Source of the DNA: Brevundimonas aurantiaca
GTDB lineage: Bacteria; Pseudomonadota; Alphaproteobacteria; Caulobacterales; Caulobacteraceae
DNA: 64,000 nt
Reading direction: 5' to 3'
Assembly (NCBI RefSeq): GCF_014199955.1
Contig: NZ_JACHOQ010000001.1
Location: 682,001 to 746,000, forward strand
The stretch's first letter is position 1. The number at the start of each line of letters is the position of its first letter. A program made the position numbers and the translations under genes. The notes below the pieces were generated by a model that had not been told where the DNA came from, ran no database searches, and saw only the letters and a program-made list of their open reading frames with translations. Below are positions 8,184 to 17,832 of this stretch, piece after piece.

Positions 8184-9002
8184 TCATTCCGCCCTCGGCA
8201 GGCGGCGTTCCAGATCCTTGCGACGCGGATCGGCCGGATCGAGGGCGGCGATCAGCGGCGTCCACATGGCCCGCGTCACGGCCCCATCCCCCCGACGCAG
8301 GGCCGCCTCGCCCAGGAAGAAGCGGGCGCCCAGCTGATCGGGATCGTGTTTCACCGCCTGGCGGAAGGCGGCCTCGGCGTCGGCGCCGATCTGGTCGTCA
8401 TTGGCCCGCACCAGGCTTTCGCCCAGCCGCGCCCAGGCCTGGGCGTTCTCGGGCTCCCGCTCGATCAGCCGACGAAAGGCCGAGGCTGCGCCCAAGGGGT
8501 CGTCGGCGGCGAAACGGGCCGCCCCCAGCATGGCCAGGGCCTGGGGGTCGTTCGGTCGATCCTGGGCCGCGCGCGCCGCCACGGCCGCCAGCTGGGCCGG
8601 GTCCAGCGTCTCCAGCCGCGTGGCCCAATCATCGACCCGCCGCTGATAGGCCTGATCCGGCAGGCCCGGCGATCCGGTCAGGCCGTAAAGCCCCAGGGCG
8701 GCGGCCGTTGCGGCGGCGATCCCGCCCAGAACCCACAGCCGGTCGCGACGATCGGTCTTGGGCGCTGGCGTCGTCCCTGCCTGCCCGGCCAGCAGACGCC
8801 GGGCCGCCTCGGCGCGCGCGGCCGTGTGGGCGGCCTCGTCCAGCAGCCCGCGCGCTTTCAGCCGGTCCAGTTCGGCCAGTTCGCGCGCCCCGATCTCGGC
8901 CTGCGTCGCCGGAGTCGGGTCGGCGCCGGAACGCGCGCCGGTCAGCACCAGAAGGGCGGCGCCGGCCGCCGCGAGACCGGTCATTATCCAGAAGGCGATC
9001 AT
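8184..9002 (-). CDS. ccmI: Cytochrome c maturation TPR protein CcmI (CycH)
   Basis: CcmI binds the C-terminus of apocytochromes and delivers them to CcmF/H. The 272-residue protein starts with a transmembrane helix (about 2-22), then a charged helical segment beginning EIGARELAELDRLKARGLL that is typical of the cytoplasmic part of CcmI. A second helix lies at about 87-107, followed by TPR-like repeats (about 130-265, including DRPNDPQALAMLGAARF and EPENAQAWARLGESL). It is the first gene of the ccmI-ccmE-ccmF-ccmH series on the minus strand, 70 bp ahead of ccmE. No ccmG (thioredoxin-like) gene lies in the cluster. Confidence 0.9.
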   Translation of the reverse strand: MIAFWIMTGLAAAGAALLVLTGARSGADPTPATQAEIGARELAELDRLKARGLLDEAAHTAARAEAARRLLAGQAGTTPAPKTDRRDRLWVLGGIAAATAAALGLYGLTGSPGLPDQAYQRRVDDWATRLETLDPAQLAAVAARAAQDRPNDPQALAMLGAARFAADDPLGAASAFRRLIEREPENAQAWARLGESLVRANDDQIGADAEAAFRQAVKHDPDQLGARFFLGEAALRRGDGAVTRAMWTPLIAALDPADPRRKDLERRLPRAE

Positions 9003-9019
9003 CCCCGCCGTCTATCGCA

Positions 9020-10417
9020 TCAGGCGGCGGCGGGCGAGGCCCCTTGGGTCGCCAGAAGCGCCTCGGCGGCGGCGGCGCGACGTCGCACCGCCCGCGCGGC
9101 CTCCAGCGCGTCGATCAAGGTCAGGAACCGCGCCGCGACGCCGACCAGACGCAAGGGTCCCTCCGGCTGGGCGACCTGGCCGTCCGCCAGATGATCCAGG
9201 GCCTCATTGGCCCAGATGGACAGATAGTCGGTCAGCTCGGTCTTCAAGGCCATCCGATCCGCCTCGCAGCCGAAGACGACGGCGACGCCTCTCAGCCCCC
9301 CGACGGCGTTCAGCAGGCCGGCGGCCGCCTCGACCGCCTCGCCCGTCGCGGGCGCGTCCAGCCAGGGCGAGAGTCGCGTCATCCGGCCGCTCAGCCTCTG
9401 CCGCTTCATCGGCAGGGCCGCATGGACGGCGGCCGAGGCGGACTTCATCAGGCCGGACATCTGACCCGCCACCTGGATCCGCGCCATCCGGGCGGCCCGG
9501 CCCCAGGGCGAGTCCGGCCGCAGTTGCAGACACAGGTCGATCTCGCCCAGCACCCCGGCGCACCAGGCGACCTCCTGAACCACCTCGGCCATGGCGGCCT
9601 CGTCCGGGCCGGGCCGGGCGGCGGCGATCCGTGCGACGCGCGTCGTGACCGAGGCCAGCAGACGTTCGACAAAGACGCCCATGTCCGAATGGCTCAGCAT
9701 CGCCTCCTTATCGGCGAGGCGATTGGTGCGGGTCACGACACGCAGCATCCGTTCGGCGTCGGCGACATGGGCGAAGAGGATGTCGACCATCCGGCGCCCG
9801 CCTTCGGGCGAGACGGCAAGACAGTCCTGGATCAACAGACGCAGTCCCGCCGCCTGTTCGTCGTCGGGACGATCGAGCCAGGCAGGCAAACGCGGCGTAG
9901 CGGTTCGCGCCAGAGGGGCCAGGTCGAAACAGCCGGCGAGCTCCGCCGGGGTCGGAGCGGGGGCGGCGGCGAGCGACAGGTTCGACACCGGCGCCGGCGG
10001 AGACGGATCGGCCCAGACGTCGCCGGGCCGATCCCGCAGCACAGCCGCCGCCCGGGCGCACAGACGATCGGCGACCAGGGTCCAGTCGCCGTGCGACGGA
10101 CCCGCCCCGTCCAGCAGGCTGAGATAGGGCTCGTCGCCGATCTTGGCCTCGCGCCAGAGACGGGCCAGAACCGGCCGGGGAAAGGTCAGGGCCGCCACCT
10201 GGTCGGCGCGCGGCCGGAACAGGGGGATCAGCGGCGCGAACGCCTGATCCCGGCGGGCGCGATCGCGGATTTCCGCCTGAATCAGGATCGCCAGTTCGCC
10301 CGCCTTGTCGCCCGGCAGTCCGCCGACAGCCGCCTCCAGCTGCGCCAGACCGTCATCGGGGCAGGCCTGGACGACCGCCTCCAGGGCGGCGCGATGGGCG
10401 GCGGACAGGGCAGTCAA
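9020..10417 (-). CDS. Conserved-looking soluble protein, unknown function
   Basis: This frame encodes about 465 residues of mostly helical, Ala- and Arg-rich sequence with no signal peptide or membrane helix. I do not recognise a family. It lies 17 bp upstream of ccmI on the same strand, so it may be cotranscribed with the ccm genes. The start is uncertain. The open frame extends to 10594, but that would overlap the divergent ABC gene. A TTG at 10417 has AGGGA six nt upstream; a GTG at 10456 has no ribosome site. A Pro/Ala linker at about residues 140-160 seems to divide an N-terminal from a longer C-terminal domain. Codon use matches the neighbours. Confidence 0.65.
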   Translation of the reverse strand: MTALSAAHRAALEAVVQACPDDGLAQLEAAVGGLPGDKAGELAILIQAEIRDRARRDQAFAPLIPLFRPRADQVAALTFPRPVLARLWREAKIGDEPYLSLLDGAGPSHGDWTLVADRLCARAAAVLRDRPGDVWADPSPPAPVSNLSLAAAPAPTPAELAGCFDLAPLARTATPRLPAWLDRPDDEQAAGLRLLIQDCLAVSPEGGRRMVDILFAHVADAERMLRVVTRTNRLADKEAMLSHSDMGVFVERLLASVTTRVARIAAARPGPDEAAMAEVVQEVAWCAGVLGEIDLCLQLRPDSPWGRAARMARIQVAGQMSGLMKSASAAVHAALPMKRQRLSGRMTRLSPWLDAPATGEAVEAAAGLLNAVGGLRGVAVVFGCEADRMALKTELTDYLSIWANEALDHLADGQVAQPEGPLRLVGVAARFLTLIDALEAARAVRRRAAAAEALLATQGASPAAA

Positions 10418-10562
10418 GACGGTTCCCTGGGTAAGATTTGAGGCCCGACCCTGCACCAATGTGATTAACAACGGCTTGGCGCCCCTTGAGCCGGTCGCGC
10501 GGCGCGCCATATTCCCGCCACCACCACGCCAGGCGCCATTCGCCGCAGGAACGGGAGCGCCC

Positions 10563-11495
10563 ATGCCGGTTATCGAGATACAAGGTCTGACCAAGACCTA
10601 TCCGTCGGGTCTTCAGGCCCTGAAGCGGGTCGATCTGACCATAGACAGGGGCGAGATCTTCGCCCTGTTGGGGCCGAACGGGGCCGGCAAGACCACCCTG
10701 ATCTCCATCATCTGCGGCATCGTCAACGCCTCCACCGGGACTGTGGTCGCCGACGGTCACGACATCCGCAAGGATTTCCGCGCCGCTCGGATGAAGATCG
10801 GCCTGGTGCCGCAGGAGCTGACCACCGACGCCTTCGAGACGGTGCTGGCCACCGTCACCTTCAGCCGGGGCCTGTTCGGCAGGCCGGGGAACCCCGCCCT
10901 GGTCGAACAGATCCTGAAGGACCTGTCGCTGTGGGACAAGCGCGACGCCAAGATCATGACCCTGTCGGGCGGGATGAAGCGGCGGGTGATGATCGCCAAG
11001 GCCCTGAGCCACGAGCCGGACATCCTGTTCCTGGACGAACCGACCGCCGGGGTGGACGTGGAACTGCGTCGCGACATGTGGGCCATGGTGCGCAAACTGC
11101 GCGAGCGCGGCGTCACCATCATCCTGACCACCCACTATATCGAAGAGGCCGAGGAGATGGCCGACCGGGTGGGGGTGATCCTGAAGGGCGAGCTGATCCT
11201 GGTCGAGGAGAAGACCGCCCTGATGAAGAAGCTGGGCAAGAAGACCCTGACCCTGAACCTGGTCGAGCCCCTGACCACCCTGCCCGCCGACCTGGCGGAC
11301 TGGGACCTGAGGCTGAGCCCAGACGGGGGCGAGCTGGAATACAGTTTCGACGCCAACGCCGAAGATACCGGCGTGCCCGCCCTGATCCGCCGGCTGGACC
11401 GGCTGGAGATCGGCTTCAAGGATCTGAACACCCGCCAGAGCTCGTTGGAAGACATCTTCGTCAGCCTGGTCCATCGCGACGGAGAGGCCGCCTGA
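10563..11495 (+). CDS. ABC transporter ATP-binding protein (YadG-like exporter)
   Basis: This is the cytoplasmic ATPase of a two-component ABC-2 type exporter, 310 residues long. The Walker A motif is GPNGAGKTT, the Q-loop lies in GLVPQE, the signature is LSGGMKRR, Walker B is [12 protein letters not shown] and the switch histidine is in [15 protein letters not shown] ~70-residue C-terminal extension follows the ATPase core, as in YadG/NodI-like proteins. The start is the ATG at 10563, preceded by GGGAG; the open frame continues upstream only through the divergent gene's leader. The permease gene overlaps its stop by one base. The substrate is unknown. Confidence 0.92.
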   Translation: MPVIEIQGLTKTYPSGLQALKRVDLTIDRGEIFALLGPNGAGKTTLISIICGIVNASTGTVVADGHDIRKDFRAARMKIGLVPQELTTDAFETVLATVTFSRGLFGRPGNPALVEQILKDLSLWDKRDAKIMTLSGGMKRRVMIAKALSHEPDILFLDEPTAGVDVELRRDMWAMVRKLRERGVTIILTTHYIEEAEEMADRVGVILKGELILVEEKTALMKKLGKKTLTLNLVEPLTTLPADLADWDLRLSPDGGELEYSFDANAEDTGVPALIRRLDRLEIGFKDLNTRQSSLEDIFVSLVHRDGEAA

Positions 11496-12262
11496 TGACC
11501 TTCAACGGATACGGCGTCTGGGCCATCTATCGGTTCGAAATGGCCCGGGCGCTTCGCACCCTGTGGCAGAGCGTGGTCACCCCGGTGATCACCACCGCCC
11601 TCTATTTCGTCGTCTTCGGCGGCGCCATCGGCGGTCGGATGCAGGCGGTGGACGGGGTGGCCTACGGCGCCTTCATCGTACCGGGCCTGATCATGCTGAG
11701 CCTGTTCACCCAGTCGATCTTCAACGCCTCCTTCGGCATCTACTTCCCGAAATTCACCGGCACCATCTATGAGATCCTGTCCGCGCCGGTGTCGTCGCTG
11801 GAGGTGGTGATCGCCTATGTCGGGGCGGCGGCGACCAAGTCGGCGGTGCTGGGGCTGATCATCCTGGCGACGGCGGCCCTTTTCGTGCCGCTTCAGGTGC
11901 TGCACCCGGTGATGATGCTGGCCATGCTGGTGCTGATTTCGGTGACCTTCAGCCTGTTCGGCTTCATCATCGGCATCTGGGCCGGTAGTTTCGAACAGCT
12001 GAACTTCATCCCCATGCTGATCGTCACGCCCCTGACCTTCCTGGGCGGCTCCTTCTATTCGATCGACATGCTGCCCGAGGGCTGGCGGACCGTGGCCCTG
12101 TTCAATCCGGTGGTCTATCTGATCTCAGGGTTTCGCTGGACCTTCTACGGCGCGGGCGACGTGGCGATCGGGATCAGCGTGGCCGCGACCCTGGGCTTTT
12201 TCGCCCTGTGCCTTGGGGTGGTCATGTGGATGTTCAAGACCGGCTATCGGCTGAAGGCCTAG
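11495..12262 (+). CDS. ABC-2 type transporter permease (YadH-like)
   Basis: This is the membrane partner of the ATPase at 10563-11495, 255 residues with about six transmembrane segments. The characteristic ABC-2 features are the conserved [18 protein letters not shown] segment between helices 2 and 3 and the late [17 protein letters not shown] loop. The ATG overlaps the ATPase stop (TGATG), so the two subunits are translationally coupled. The pair resembles E. coli YadGH, whose substrate is not established. Confidence 0.92.
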   Translation: MTFNGYGVWAIYRFEMARALRTLWQSVVTPVITTALYFVVFGGAIGGRMQAVDGVAYGAFIVPGLIMLSLFTQSIFNASFGIYFPKFTGTIYEILSAPVSSLEVVIAYVGAAATKSAVLGLIILATAALFVPLQVLHPVMMLAMLVLISVTFSLFGFIIGIWAGSFEQLNFIPMLIVTPLTFLGGSFYSIDMLPEGWRTVALFNPVVYLISGFRWTFYGAGDVAIGISVAATLGFFALCLGVVMWMFKTGYRLKA

Positions 12263-12316
12263 ACTTCCAAGTCCAGGCGTCACGAAACCGGCCAGATCGC
12301 CAGCGATTAGAGCAAC

Positions 12317-13387
12317 ATGTCCGACGATAAGAAGACCGTTTCCGATCCAGCGCCCCAGCCGTCCCCTGGCGAACCCTTCGTCCGCAAGGCGGTCACCTGG
12401 GGTCGGATGCCTGTGACGACCTTTCACGTCGGCCCGGTGCCCGTCGCGCCCAATCCGCTGGACCGGATTCCGGATCGGCCGCCGCTGAAGACGCCGTTGA
12501 CTACTGCGCCCGAGGGGCGAGCGCAAGGTCGGCAAGGTCAGGCGTCCGGCCTGCTTCAGGGCGGCCTACAGCCGCAGCGCCCCGCGCCCGCGCCGCGTCC
12601 GAGAGCCGGCGCGAGCATTCTGGCCGGTTCGTTGATCCCTCAGGCCCGTCCCGCCCCGGCTGCGCCCCCGACGCCCGCCCCGACGCCCGCCCCGGCGGAT
12701 TCGACGCTTCGCCCGCTGCCCGCCGCGCCCCAGCCTCTTCCGGAGCCTGCGCCGTCCGCTCTGGAAAGGCCGCCTGCCCAGGCGACGCGGCCCGAGACGG
12801 ACGCCGCCGCCCCCCCTGTCGGCGCTCCTGTCGACGCCGCCCAGATTCCCGAGATCACGCCGACCACTCCCGTTGCACGTCGAGCAGAGAAGGCGCCGTC
12901 GCGTCTGCCGCTCTATGTCGGGGCTGGACTGGTCGTCGCCGCCTTGCTGGGCGGCGGACTGTGGTTCGCCCTGCGTCCCGCCCCCGCCCCTGCTCCCGCC
13001 GCCCCGCCGACAGTCCCGGCCGCCGCAGCGCCCATCCAGGCTGAAACCGCTCCGGCGCCCTCGGTGGCGGCGGTCGAGGCGGAAGCGGCCGCTGCCGAAC
13101 CAGCGCCTGAGCCCGCTTCTACATCAGCGCCCGCGCCGGCCGAGACCGCGCCGACACCCCCCGCGCCGGCCGCTCGCCCGACGACGCCTCCAGCCGCGAC
13201 CGCGTCCCGCCCGACCCAGAGCCAGACCCAGACGCCCGCGACGACTCCGGCGCCCAGCCAAACGGCGCCGGCCGTCCAACCCCCGGCGGTGGTCATCGTG
13301 CCGCAGACGCCGCCCCCAACGGCCGCGCGCCCCACCCAGACCGATCCCGACGCCCCGATCGTCACCCGGCCCCAGCCGCTCGACTGA
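12317..13387 (+). CDS. Pro/Ala-rich single-pass membrane protein, unknown function
   Basis: The 356-residue product has a ~195-residue cytoplasmic-type N-terminal half rich in Pro and Ala, one transmembrane helix at about 198-219 (LYVGAGLVVAALLGGGLWF), and a low-complexity Ala/Pro/Thr C-terminal half that would lie in the periplasm. The architecture resembles energy-transducing or cell-wall-spanning linkers. There is no TonB C-terminal domain or peptidoglycan-binding domain, and the protein ends in disordered sequence. It follows the ABC permease by 54 bp on the same strand. Low complexity makes homology hard to judge. The ordered segment FVRKAVTWGRMPVTTFHVGP at residues 21-40 may be the functional motif. 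Confidence 0.7.
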   Translation: MSDDKKTVSDPAPQPSPGEPFVRKAVTWGRMPVTTFHVGPVPVAPNPLDRIPDRPPLKTPLTTAPEGRAQGRQGQASGLLQGGLQPQRPAPAPRPRAGASILAGSLIPQARPAPAAPPTPAPTPAPADSTLRPLPAAPQPLPEPAPSALERPPAQATRPETDAAAPPVGAPVDAAQIPEITPTTPVARRAEKAPSRLPLYVGAGLVVAALLGGGLWFALRPAPAPAPAAPPTVPAAAAPIQAETAPAPSVAAVEAEAAAAEPAPEPASTSAPAPAETAPTPPAPAARPTTPPAATASRPTQSQTQTPATTPAPSQTAPAVQPPAVVIVPQTPPPTAARPTQTDPDAPIVTRPQPLD

Positions 13388-13399
13388 GATTTCGATCTC

Positions 13400-13428
13400 G
13401 TCTCCTCTCCAGTTCGCGGGGAGGAGAC
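13400..13428. terminator. Hairpin between convergent genes
   Basis: The arms at 13400-13410 (GTCTCCTCTCC) and 13418-13428 pair with one G-T wobble around a 7-nt loop. The hairpin lies between the stops of the Pro/Ala-rich gene and the Rieske gene. A T-run is lacking, so the call rests on the stem and position. Confidence 0.5.
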
Positions 13429-13437
13429 GACGGCGGC

Positions 13438-13812
13438 TCACGCCGTGCGGATGATCCCGCCGCTCGCCGCCACCGGCCAGGGCGTCAGCCGCCCGCCGGC
13501 GCAGGGGCCGCCGCGGCATTCGCCGGTCAGGGGCTCGAACACCGCCCCGTGCCAGCCGCACAGGATCAGGTTTCCATCAGGCGTCAGATAGCGGTCCAGT
13601 TCGACCGCGATGGGAAAACCTGCGTGGGGACAGCGGTCGACCCAGCCTGCGACGACCCCGTCCTTTCGCACCACGAAGCCGTGGAAGAAGGCCTCGCCGA
13701 TCTGAAGCACGAAGCCGCGCGCCCCGGGATCGGCGATGTCGGCCTCGGCGCACAGGGCGACGCCGGGCGGCGTCTTCCAGACCCGTTTGCGTTCGGTCTC
13801 GCCTTCAGACAC
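13438..13812 (-). CDS. Rieske [2Fe-2S] domain protein
   Basis: This small soluble ferredoxin-like protein of 124 residues carries both cluster-binding motifs, CPHAG and CGWHGA (two Cys and two His ligands), spaced as in Rieske folds. It has no membrane anchor or oxygenase catalytic domain. It may act as an electron carrier or as a stand-alone Rieske subunit of the kind often annotated as a nitrite reductase small-subunit homologue. Its start overlaps the end of gpsA by 8 nt, so it is the last gene of a tsaD-gpsA-Rieske operon. Its partner protein is unknown. Confidence 0.88.
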   Translation of the reverse strand: MSEGETERKRVWKTPPGVALCAEADIADPGARGFVLQIGEAFFHGFVVRKDGVVAGWVDRCPHAGFPIAVELDRYLTPDGNLILCGWHGAVFEPLTGECRGGPCAGGRLTPWPVAASGGIIRTA

Positions 13813-14833
13813 GCTCGGCCTTCAGCGGGCGCGACAACAGGCCGTCGATCAGGCCGTCCACAGTGATCTCGCCCGCCAAGAGGGCCGCGATGCCCTCGGC
13901 GATCGGCGTCTCCACCCCCAAGCGGGCGGCCAGGGCGCGGACGGCCGGGGCGCTCTCATAGCCTTCCGCCACCGACCGCTTGCCCGCCAGGGCCTGTTCC
14001 ACCGTCTGGCCCTGTCCCAGGGCCAAGCCCAGGCTCATATTGCGCGACTGAGGGCTGGAGCAGGTCAGGACCAGATCGCCCAGGCCGCACAGGCCCGCCA
14101 CCGTCTCGGCCTGGCCGCCCATGGCGACGGCGAGCCGGGTCATTTCCGCAAAGCCGCGCGTGATCAGGGCGGCGTGGGCGCTGCGTCCCAGCTGACGCCC
14201 TTCGGAGACGCCGCAGGCGATGGCGAGGACGTTCTTCAACGCCCCGCCCGCCTCGGCCCCGATCAGGTCGGTGGCCAGATAGGGCCGAAAGCCCGGCGCC
14301 GACAGGGTGCTCAGCAGGGCCTGACCCAGGGCCTGATCGGCGCAGGCCAGGGTGACGGCGGTCGGCAGGCCGCGCGCCACCTCGCCCGCGAAACTGGGGC
14401 CGGACAGGACGGCGGCCGGGGCGTCCGGCAGGGTCTCGGCCAGAACCTCGGTCATCAGCTTCATCGTGCCCCGCTCGACCCCCTTGGAGCAGAGCACCAC
14501 CGGCACGCCGGGGCGGTGATGGGGCGCGAAGGCCGTCAGGGTCGCGCGCATATGCTGGGCCGGCGGCACGGCCAGGATCAGGTCGCAGTCGCCCAAGTCG
14601 GCCAGATCAGCGGTGAATTTGAGCCCCTCGGCCAAGGGCACGCCCGGCAGATACAGGTCGTTGGCGCGCGTCGTTCTCAAGGTCTCGACCAGCTGGGGCT
14701 CACGCGCCTGAAGCGTCGTATCCAGTCCGGCGCGGACGCAGACCTGGGCCAGGGCGGTGCCCCAGGCGCCGGCGCCGATGACCCCTGCGGTGCGGAATTC
14801 CATGCGCCCTCCCGAGGCGTTCTCGTTCGTCAT
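13805..14833 (-). CDS. gpsA: NAD(P)-dependent glycerol-3-phosphate dehydrogenase
   Basis: GpsA reduces dihydroxyacetone phosphate to sn-glycerol-3-phosphate for phospholipid synthesis. The Rossmann motif [10 protein letters not shown] lies near the N-terminus, the active-site lysine region reads LCSKGVERG, and the C-terminal domain contains [12 protein letters not shown] and [14 protein letters not shown]. From the ATG at 14833 the product is 342 residues; a second ATG at 14803 ([15 protein letters not shown]) would give 332. The first is preferred because it overlaps the tsaD stop as ATGA. Confidence 0.96.
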   Translation of the reverse strand: MTNENASGGRMEFRTAGVIGAGAWGTALAQVCVRAGLDTTLQAREPQLVETLRTTRANDLYLPGVPLAEGLKFTADLADLGDCDLILAVPPAQHMRATLTAFAPHHRPGVPVVLCSKGVERGTMKLMTEVLAETLPDAPAAVLSGPSFAGEVARGLPTAVTLACADQALGQALLSTLSAPGFRPYLATDLIGAEAGGALKNVLAIACGVSEGRQLGRSAHAALITRGFAEMTRLAVAMGGQAETVAGLCGLGDLVLTCSSPQSRNMSLGLALGQGQTVEQALAGKRSVAEGYESAPAVRALAARLGVETPIAEGIAALLAGEITVDGLIDGLLSRPLKAERV

Positions 14834-15990
14834 GCCTTTGCGCCCTTGCGGCCGGGCTTGTGCGAAGGATCGGCCAGGGCGCGCGCTTCGTCCAGCGGCC
14901 ATCGCGGCCGGGCGACCACGTCGATGTCGCTGGTCAGCCCGAGCGCCAGCCGTTCGGCCCCCGCCAGGGCGATCATGGCCGCATTGTCGGTGCAATAGGC
15001 CAGAGGCGGCGCCAGGAAGTCGAAACCGTGTTTCGCCGCCGTCGCCTGCAAGGTGGCGCGAATGGTCTTGTTGGCGGCCACGCCGCCAGCGACGACAAAG
15101 AGGCGATGATCGTGGGTCTCGGCATAGGCGGCCAGAGCCCGTTCGGACCGGTCGGCCAGCTGCCGGGCGATGGCGGTCTGGACCGCGTCGGCCAGATCGG
15201 CCTTGTCCTGGTCGGTTTCGCAGGTCTGGGCGATGCGGAAGGCGGCCGTCTTCAGACCCGAGAAGGAGAAGTCGCAGTCCTTGCGTCCCAAGAGGGCGCG
15301 CGGCAGGTCGATCTTCGATCCGTCGCCCTGCTGCGCCAACCGTTCCAGCGCCGGCCCGCCCGGATAGCCCAGGCCCAGGGCCTTGGCGATCTTGTCGAAG
15401 GCCTCGCCCGCCGCATCGTCTATGGTGGCGCCGATCCGGCTCATGTCGCCGACGCCCCGCACCTCCAGAATCTGGCAATGACCGCCGGAGACCAGCAAGA
15501 GCAGGAAGGGATAGGCGACCTCCTGCCCCAGACGGGCCGAGACCGCGTGGCCTTCGAGATGGTTGACCGCCACCAGGGGCAGACCGCGCGCCAGGGCCGC
15601 CGCCTTGCCGAAGCTGAGGCCGACCATGACGCCGCCGACCAGGCCCGGTCCGGCGGTCGCGGCGATCCCGTCCAAGCCGTCATAGCCCAGGCCGGATTCG
15701 GCCATGGCGCGACGCGTGACCTCGGCGATCATCTCCACATGGCTGCGGGCGGCGATTTCAGGGACGACGCCGCCATAGGCCGCATGATCGTCGATCTGGC
15801 TGTGAACGACCGAGGACAGCACCTCGGCCCGGCCGCCCCGTTCGGACGGGTGCAGGCGCACCACCGAGGCGGCGGTTTCGTCGCAGCTGGTCTCCAGACC
15901 CAGCACCGTCAGGGCTTTACCGGAACGAGGGGGGACATCCCGTCCAGTTGCCGCTGCGGCGCCGCTGCTATAGTCGGCGGAACTCTCCAT
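14830..15990 (-). CDS. tsaD: tRNA N6-threonylcarbamoyladenosine transferase
   Basis: TsaD makes t6A37 in ANN-decoding tRNAs together with TsaB/TsaE, using threonylcarbamoyl-AMP. The 386-residue protein shows the ASKHA-fold start [12 protein letters not shown], the metal-binding HLEGHAVSA, the nucleotide-binding VSGGHCQIL and the late [10 protein letters not shown]. The ATG at 15990 is chosen because the open frame beyond it overlaps the divergent hemC gene. This gives a leader of about 26 residues before the conserved core, so a start nearer VLGLETS remains possible. The gene is divergent from hemC with only 40 bp between starts. Confidence 0.96.
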   Translation of the reverse strand: MESSADYSSGAAAATGRDVPPRSGKALTVLGLETSCDETAASVVRLHPSERGGRAEVLSSVVHSQIDDHAAYGGVVPEIAARSHVEMIAEVTRRAMAESGLGYDGLDGIAATAGPGLVGGVMVGLSFGKAAALARGLPLVAVNHLEGHAVSARLGQEVAYPFLLLLVSGGHCQILEVRGVGDMSRIGATIDDAAGEAFDKIAKALGLGYPGGPALERLAQQGDGSKIDLPRALLGRKDCDFSFSGLKTAAFRIAQTCETDQDKADLADAVQTAIARQLADRSERALAAYAETHDHRLFVVAGGVAANKTIRATLQATAAKHGFDFLAPPLAYCTDNAAMIALAGAERLALGLTSDIDVVARPRWPLDEARALADPSHKPGRKGAKA

Positions 15991-16030
15991 CGGATCGAGG
16001 TAGCGATCCGGCGTCCGGTAAGCAACGCTC

Positions 16031-16984
16031 ATGACCCTTCCCCTCCGCATCGGCACCCGGCGCTCCAAACTGGCCCTGGCCCAGTCGGGCATGATGCAGC
16101 GCGCCATCGGCCGGGCACTGGGCATAGCCGAGGCCGAGATCGAAACGGCCGTGCCCCTGGTCGAGATCGTCACCACCGGCGACCGCGTCCAGGACCGCCG
16201 CCTGATGGAGCTGGGCGGCAAGGCCCTGTTTACTAAGGAGATCGAGGAAGCCCTGCTGGACGGCCGGATCGACATCGCCATCCATTCGATGAAGGACGTC
16301 CCGGCCGAACAGCCCGAGGGCCTGTGCATCGCCGCCATTCCGGAACGCGAGGACGCGCGCGACGCCTTCATCAGCCGTGACTTCGACAGTTTCGACGCCC
16401 TGCCCTTCGGCGCCCGTCTGGGCACCGCCAGCCTGCGCCGTCAGGCCCAGGCCCTGGCCCTGCGCCCCGACCTGAAAGTCGAGATGCTGCGGGGCAATAT
16501 CGACACCCGGCTGCGCCGCGCCGCCGAGGGCGATTTCGACGCCATTCTGCTGGCCGTCTCGGGCATGACCCGGCTGGGGGTGACCGAACACATCCGCGAA
16601 AAGCTGCCGCTGGACGCCTTTCTGCCCGCGCCGGGCCAGGGCGCCCTGGCCATTCAGACCCGCGCCGAGGATATCGACGCGCCTTGGGTCGCCGCCCTGA
16701 ACCACGCCCCGACCGCCGTCGCCGTCGCGGCCGAGCGCGGGGCGATGACGGCGCTGGAAGGCTCCTGCCGGACGGCGGTGGGCGCCTACGCCGTGATTGA
16801 CGGCGACACCCTGCGGCTGACCACGGAAATGCTCAGCCCCGACGGCTCGGCCCGCTGGCGCCGCGCCGGCGAACTGTTCCAGCCGACCGAGGCCGACGCG
16901 CGCGCCCTGGGCGAAAAGCTGGGGGCCGAGGTCCACGCCTTCGCCGGCGATCAGGAGGTCGATCCGGCGAGCCTGGACGGATGA
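16031..16984 (+). CDS. hemC: Hydroxymethylbilane synthase (porphobilinogen deaminase)
   Basis: HemC polymerises four porphobilinogens into hydroxymethylbilane in tetrapyrrole synthesis. The 317-residue product begins LPLRIGTRRSKLALAQS. It carries the substrate-binding HSMKDVP and LRGNIDTRL segments, and the dipyrromethane-cofactor Cys246 in ALEGSCRTAVGAY. The next gene, hemD, overlaps its stop by 4 nt, so the two consecutive steps are coupled. Haem demand also links to the ccm genes a few kb away. Confidence 0.97.
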   Translation: MTLPLRIGTRRSKLALAQSGMMQRAIGRALGIAEAEIETAVPLVEIVTTGDRVQDRRLMELGGKALFTKEIEEALLDGRIDIAIHSMKDVPAEQPEGLCIAAIPEREDARDAFISRDFDSFDALPFGARLGTASLRRQAQALALRPDLKVEMLRGNIDTRLRRAAEGDFDAILLAVSGMTRLGVTEHIREKLPLDAFLPAPGQGALAIQTRAEDIDAPWVAALNHAPTAVAVAAERGAMTALEGSCRTAVGAYAVIDGDTLRLTTEMLSPDGSARWRRAGELFQPTEADARALGEKLGAEVHAFAGDQEVDPASLDG

Positions 16985-17715
16985 CCGTCTCCCCCCGCCC
17001 GGCCCCGGCCAAGCCTCGCGTCTGGATCACCCGGGCCGAGCCGGGGGCGTCGCGCACCGCCGCCCGACTGCGCGACTTGGGATGCGAGCCCCTGATCCAG
17101 CCGCTGCTGGCGGTGGAGCCCCTGACCCCGCCCCTGCCCGATCTGGACCGCTTCGCCGCCCTGGCCTTCACCAGCGCCAACGGGGTGGCGGCCTTCGCCG
17201 CCCTGACGCCGCGCCGCGACCGACCGGTCTTCGCCGTCGGCGAGGCCACGGCCGGGGCTGCGCGCGAGGCCGGATTCGTCGCGGTTCGCTCGGCCGACGG
17301 CGATCTGACCGATCTCGCCCGATTGATCGCCGCCGAACTGAGCGAGGTCGTCCTGCTGGCGCCCCTGGCCGAAACCCCCGCAGGCAATTTAGCCGCCGCG
17401 CTCGACGCGGCGCAGGCCCGCAACGTCGCGGTCCAGCCCTTGACCGTCTATCGCACGGCCTGGGCCGCTCGTGTCGATCCACCCGCTTTTGACGCGGTCC
17501 TGGTCCATTCCCCACGCGCCGCTCAGGCCCTGGCGGCCTGGGCGGCGTCCTCACCGGCTCGCCTGGCCGGGGTGGTCTGCGCCTGCATCTCCGCCGCCGC
17601 AGCCGCCCCCCTGACCCCGCTCGGCCTGACCACTGCTGTGTCCGAACGGCCGAACGAGACGACATTGTTGAAGACCTTGAAAGCGGCGCTTGGCAAGCGC
17701 GACGCGCCCGTATAA
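16981..17715 (+). CDS. hemD: Uroporphyrinogen-III synthase
   Basis: HemD closes and isomerises hydroxymethylbilane to uroporphyrinogen III. HemD sequences are poorly conserved, so the call leans on position as well as on family-like features: RVWITRAEPGASRTAARL at the N-terminus, ALAFTSANGVAAF, and FDAVLVHSPRAAQAL with a late ACISAAAAAPL. The 244-residue length fits. The ATG overlaps the hemC stop (ATGA). Confidence 0.9.
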   Translation: MTVSPRPAPAKPRVWITRAEPGASRTAARLRDLGCEPLIQPLLAVEPLTPPLPDLDRFAALAFTSANGVAAFAALTPRRDRPVFAVGEATAGAAREAGFVAVRSADGDLTDLARLIAAELSEVVLLAPLAETPAGNLAAALDAAQARNVAVQPLTVYRTAWAARVDPPAFDAVLVHSPRAAQALAAWAASSPARLAGVVCACISAAAAAPLTPLGLTTAVSERPNETTLLKTLKAALGKRDAPV

Positions 17716-17756
17716 AGAGCGCCTCTCGCACGGGCCGTTTCCGCCCGCGCGACCGG

Positions 17757-17832
17757 GCCGCTTTAGCTCAGCCGGTAGAGCACCTCATTCGTAATGAGGG
17801 GGTCAGGTGTTCGAGTCACCTAAGCGGCACCA
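17757..17832 (+). tRNA. tRNA-Thr (anticodon CGT)
   Basis: The 76-nt sequence folds as a standard cloverleaf. The acceptor arm GCCGCTT pairs with AAGCGGC. The D arm is GCTC/GAGC, and the anticodon stem CCTCA/TGAGG holds the loop TTCGTAA, so the anticodon is CGT and reads ACG. The T arm is AGGTG/CACCT with loop TTCGAGT. The discriminator is A at 17829, and CCA is encoded at 17830-17832. It stands alone, 41 bp after hemD. A possible promoter is TTGGCA (17690-17695) and TATAAA (17711-17716), spaced by 15 bp. Confidence 0.97.

Noticed and set aside
7730..10441. A 903-residue plus-strand open frame opposite ccmE, ccmI and the unknown gene
   Set aside because: It is an antisense shadow of GC-rich coding DNA with Arg/Pro/Gly-rich low-complexity translation, and it covers well-supported ccm genes.
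12640..13365. Minus-strand Gly/Ala/Val-rich frames opposite the Pro/Ala-rich gene
   Set aside because: They are reverse readings of repetitive GCC/CCG codons, and the plus-strand frame has a membrane helix and a proper operon position.
15991..16425. N-terminal extension of TsaD over hemC
   Set aside because: The frame is open only because it mirrors hemC. TsaD proteins start close to [12 protein letters not shown].
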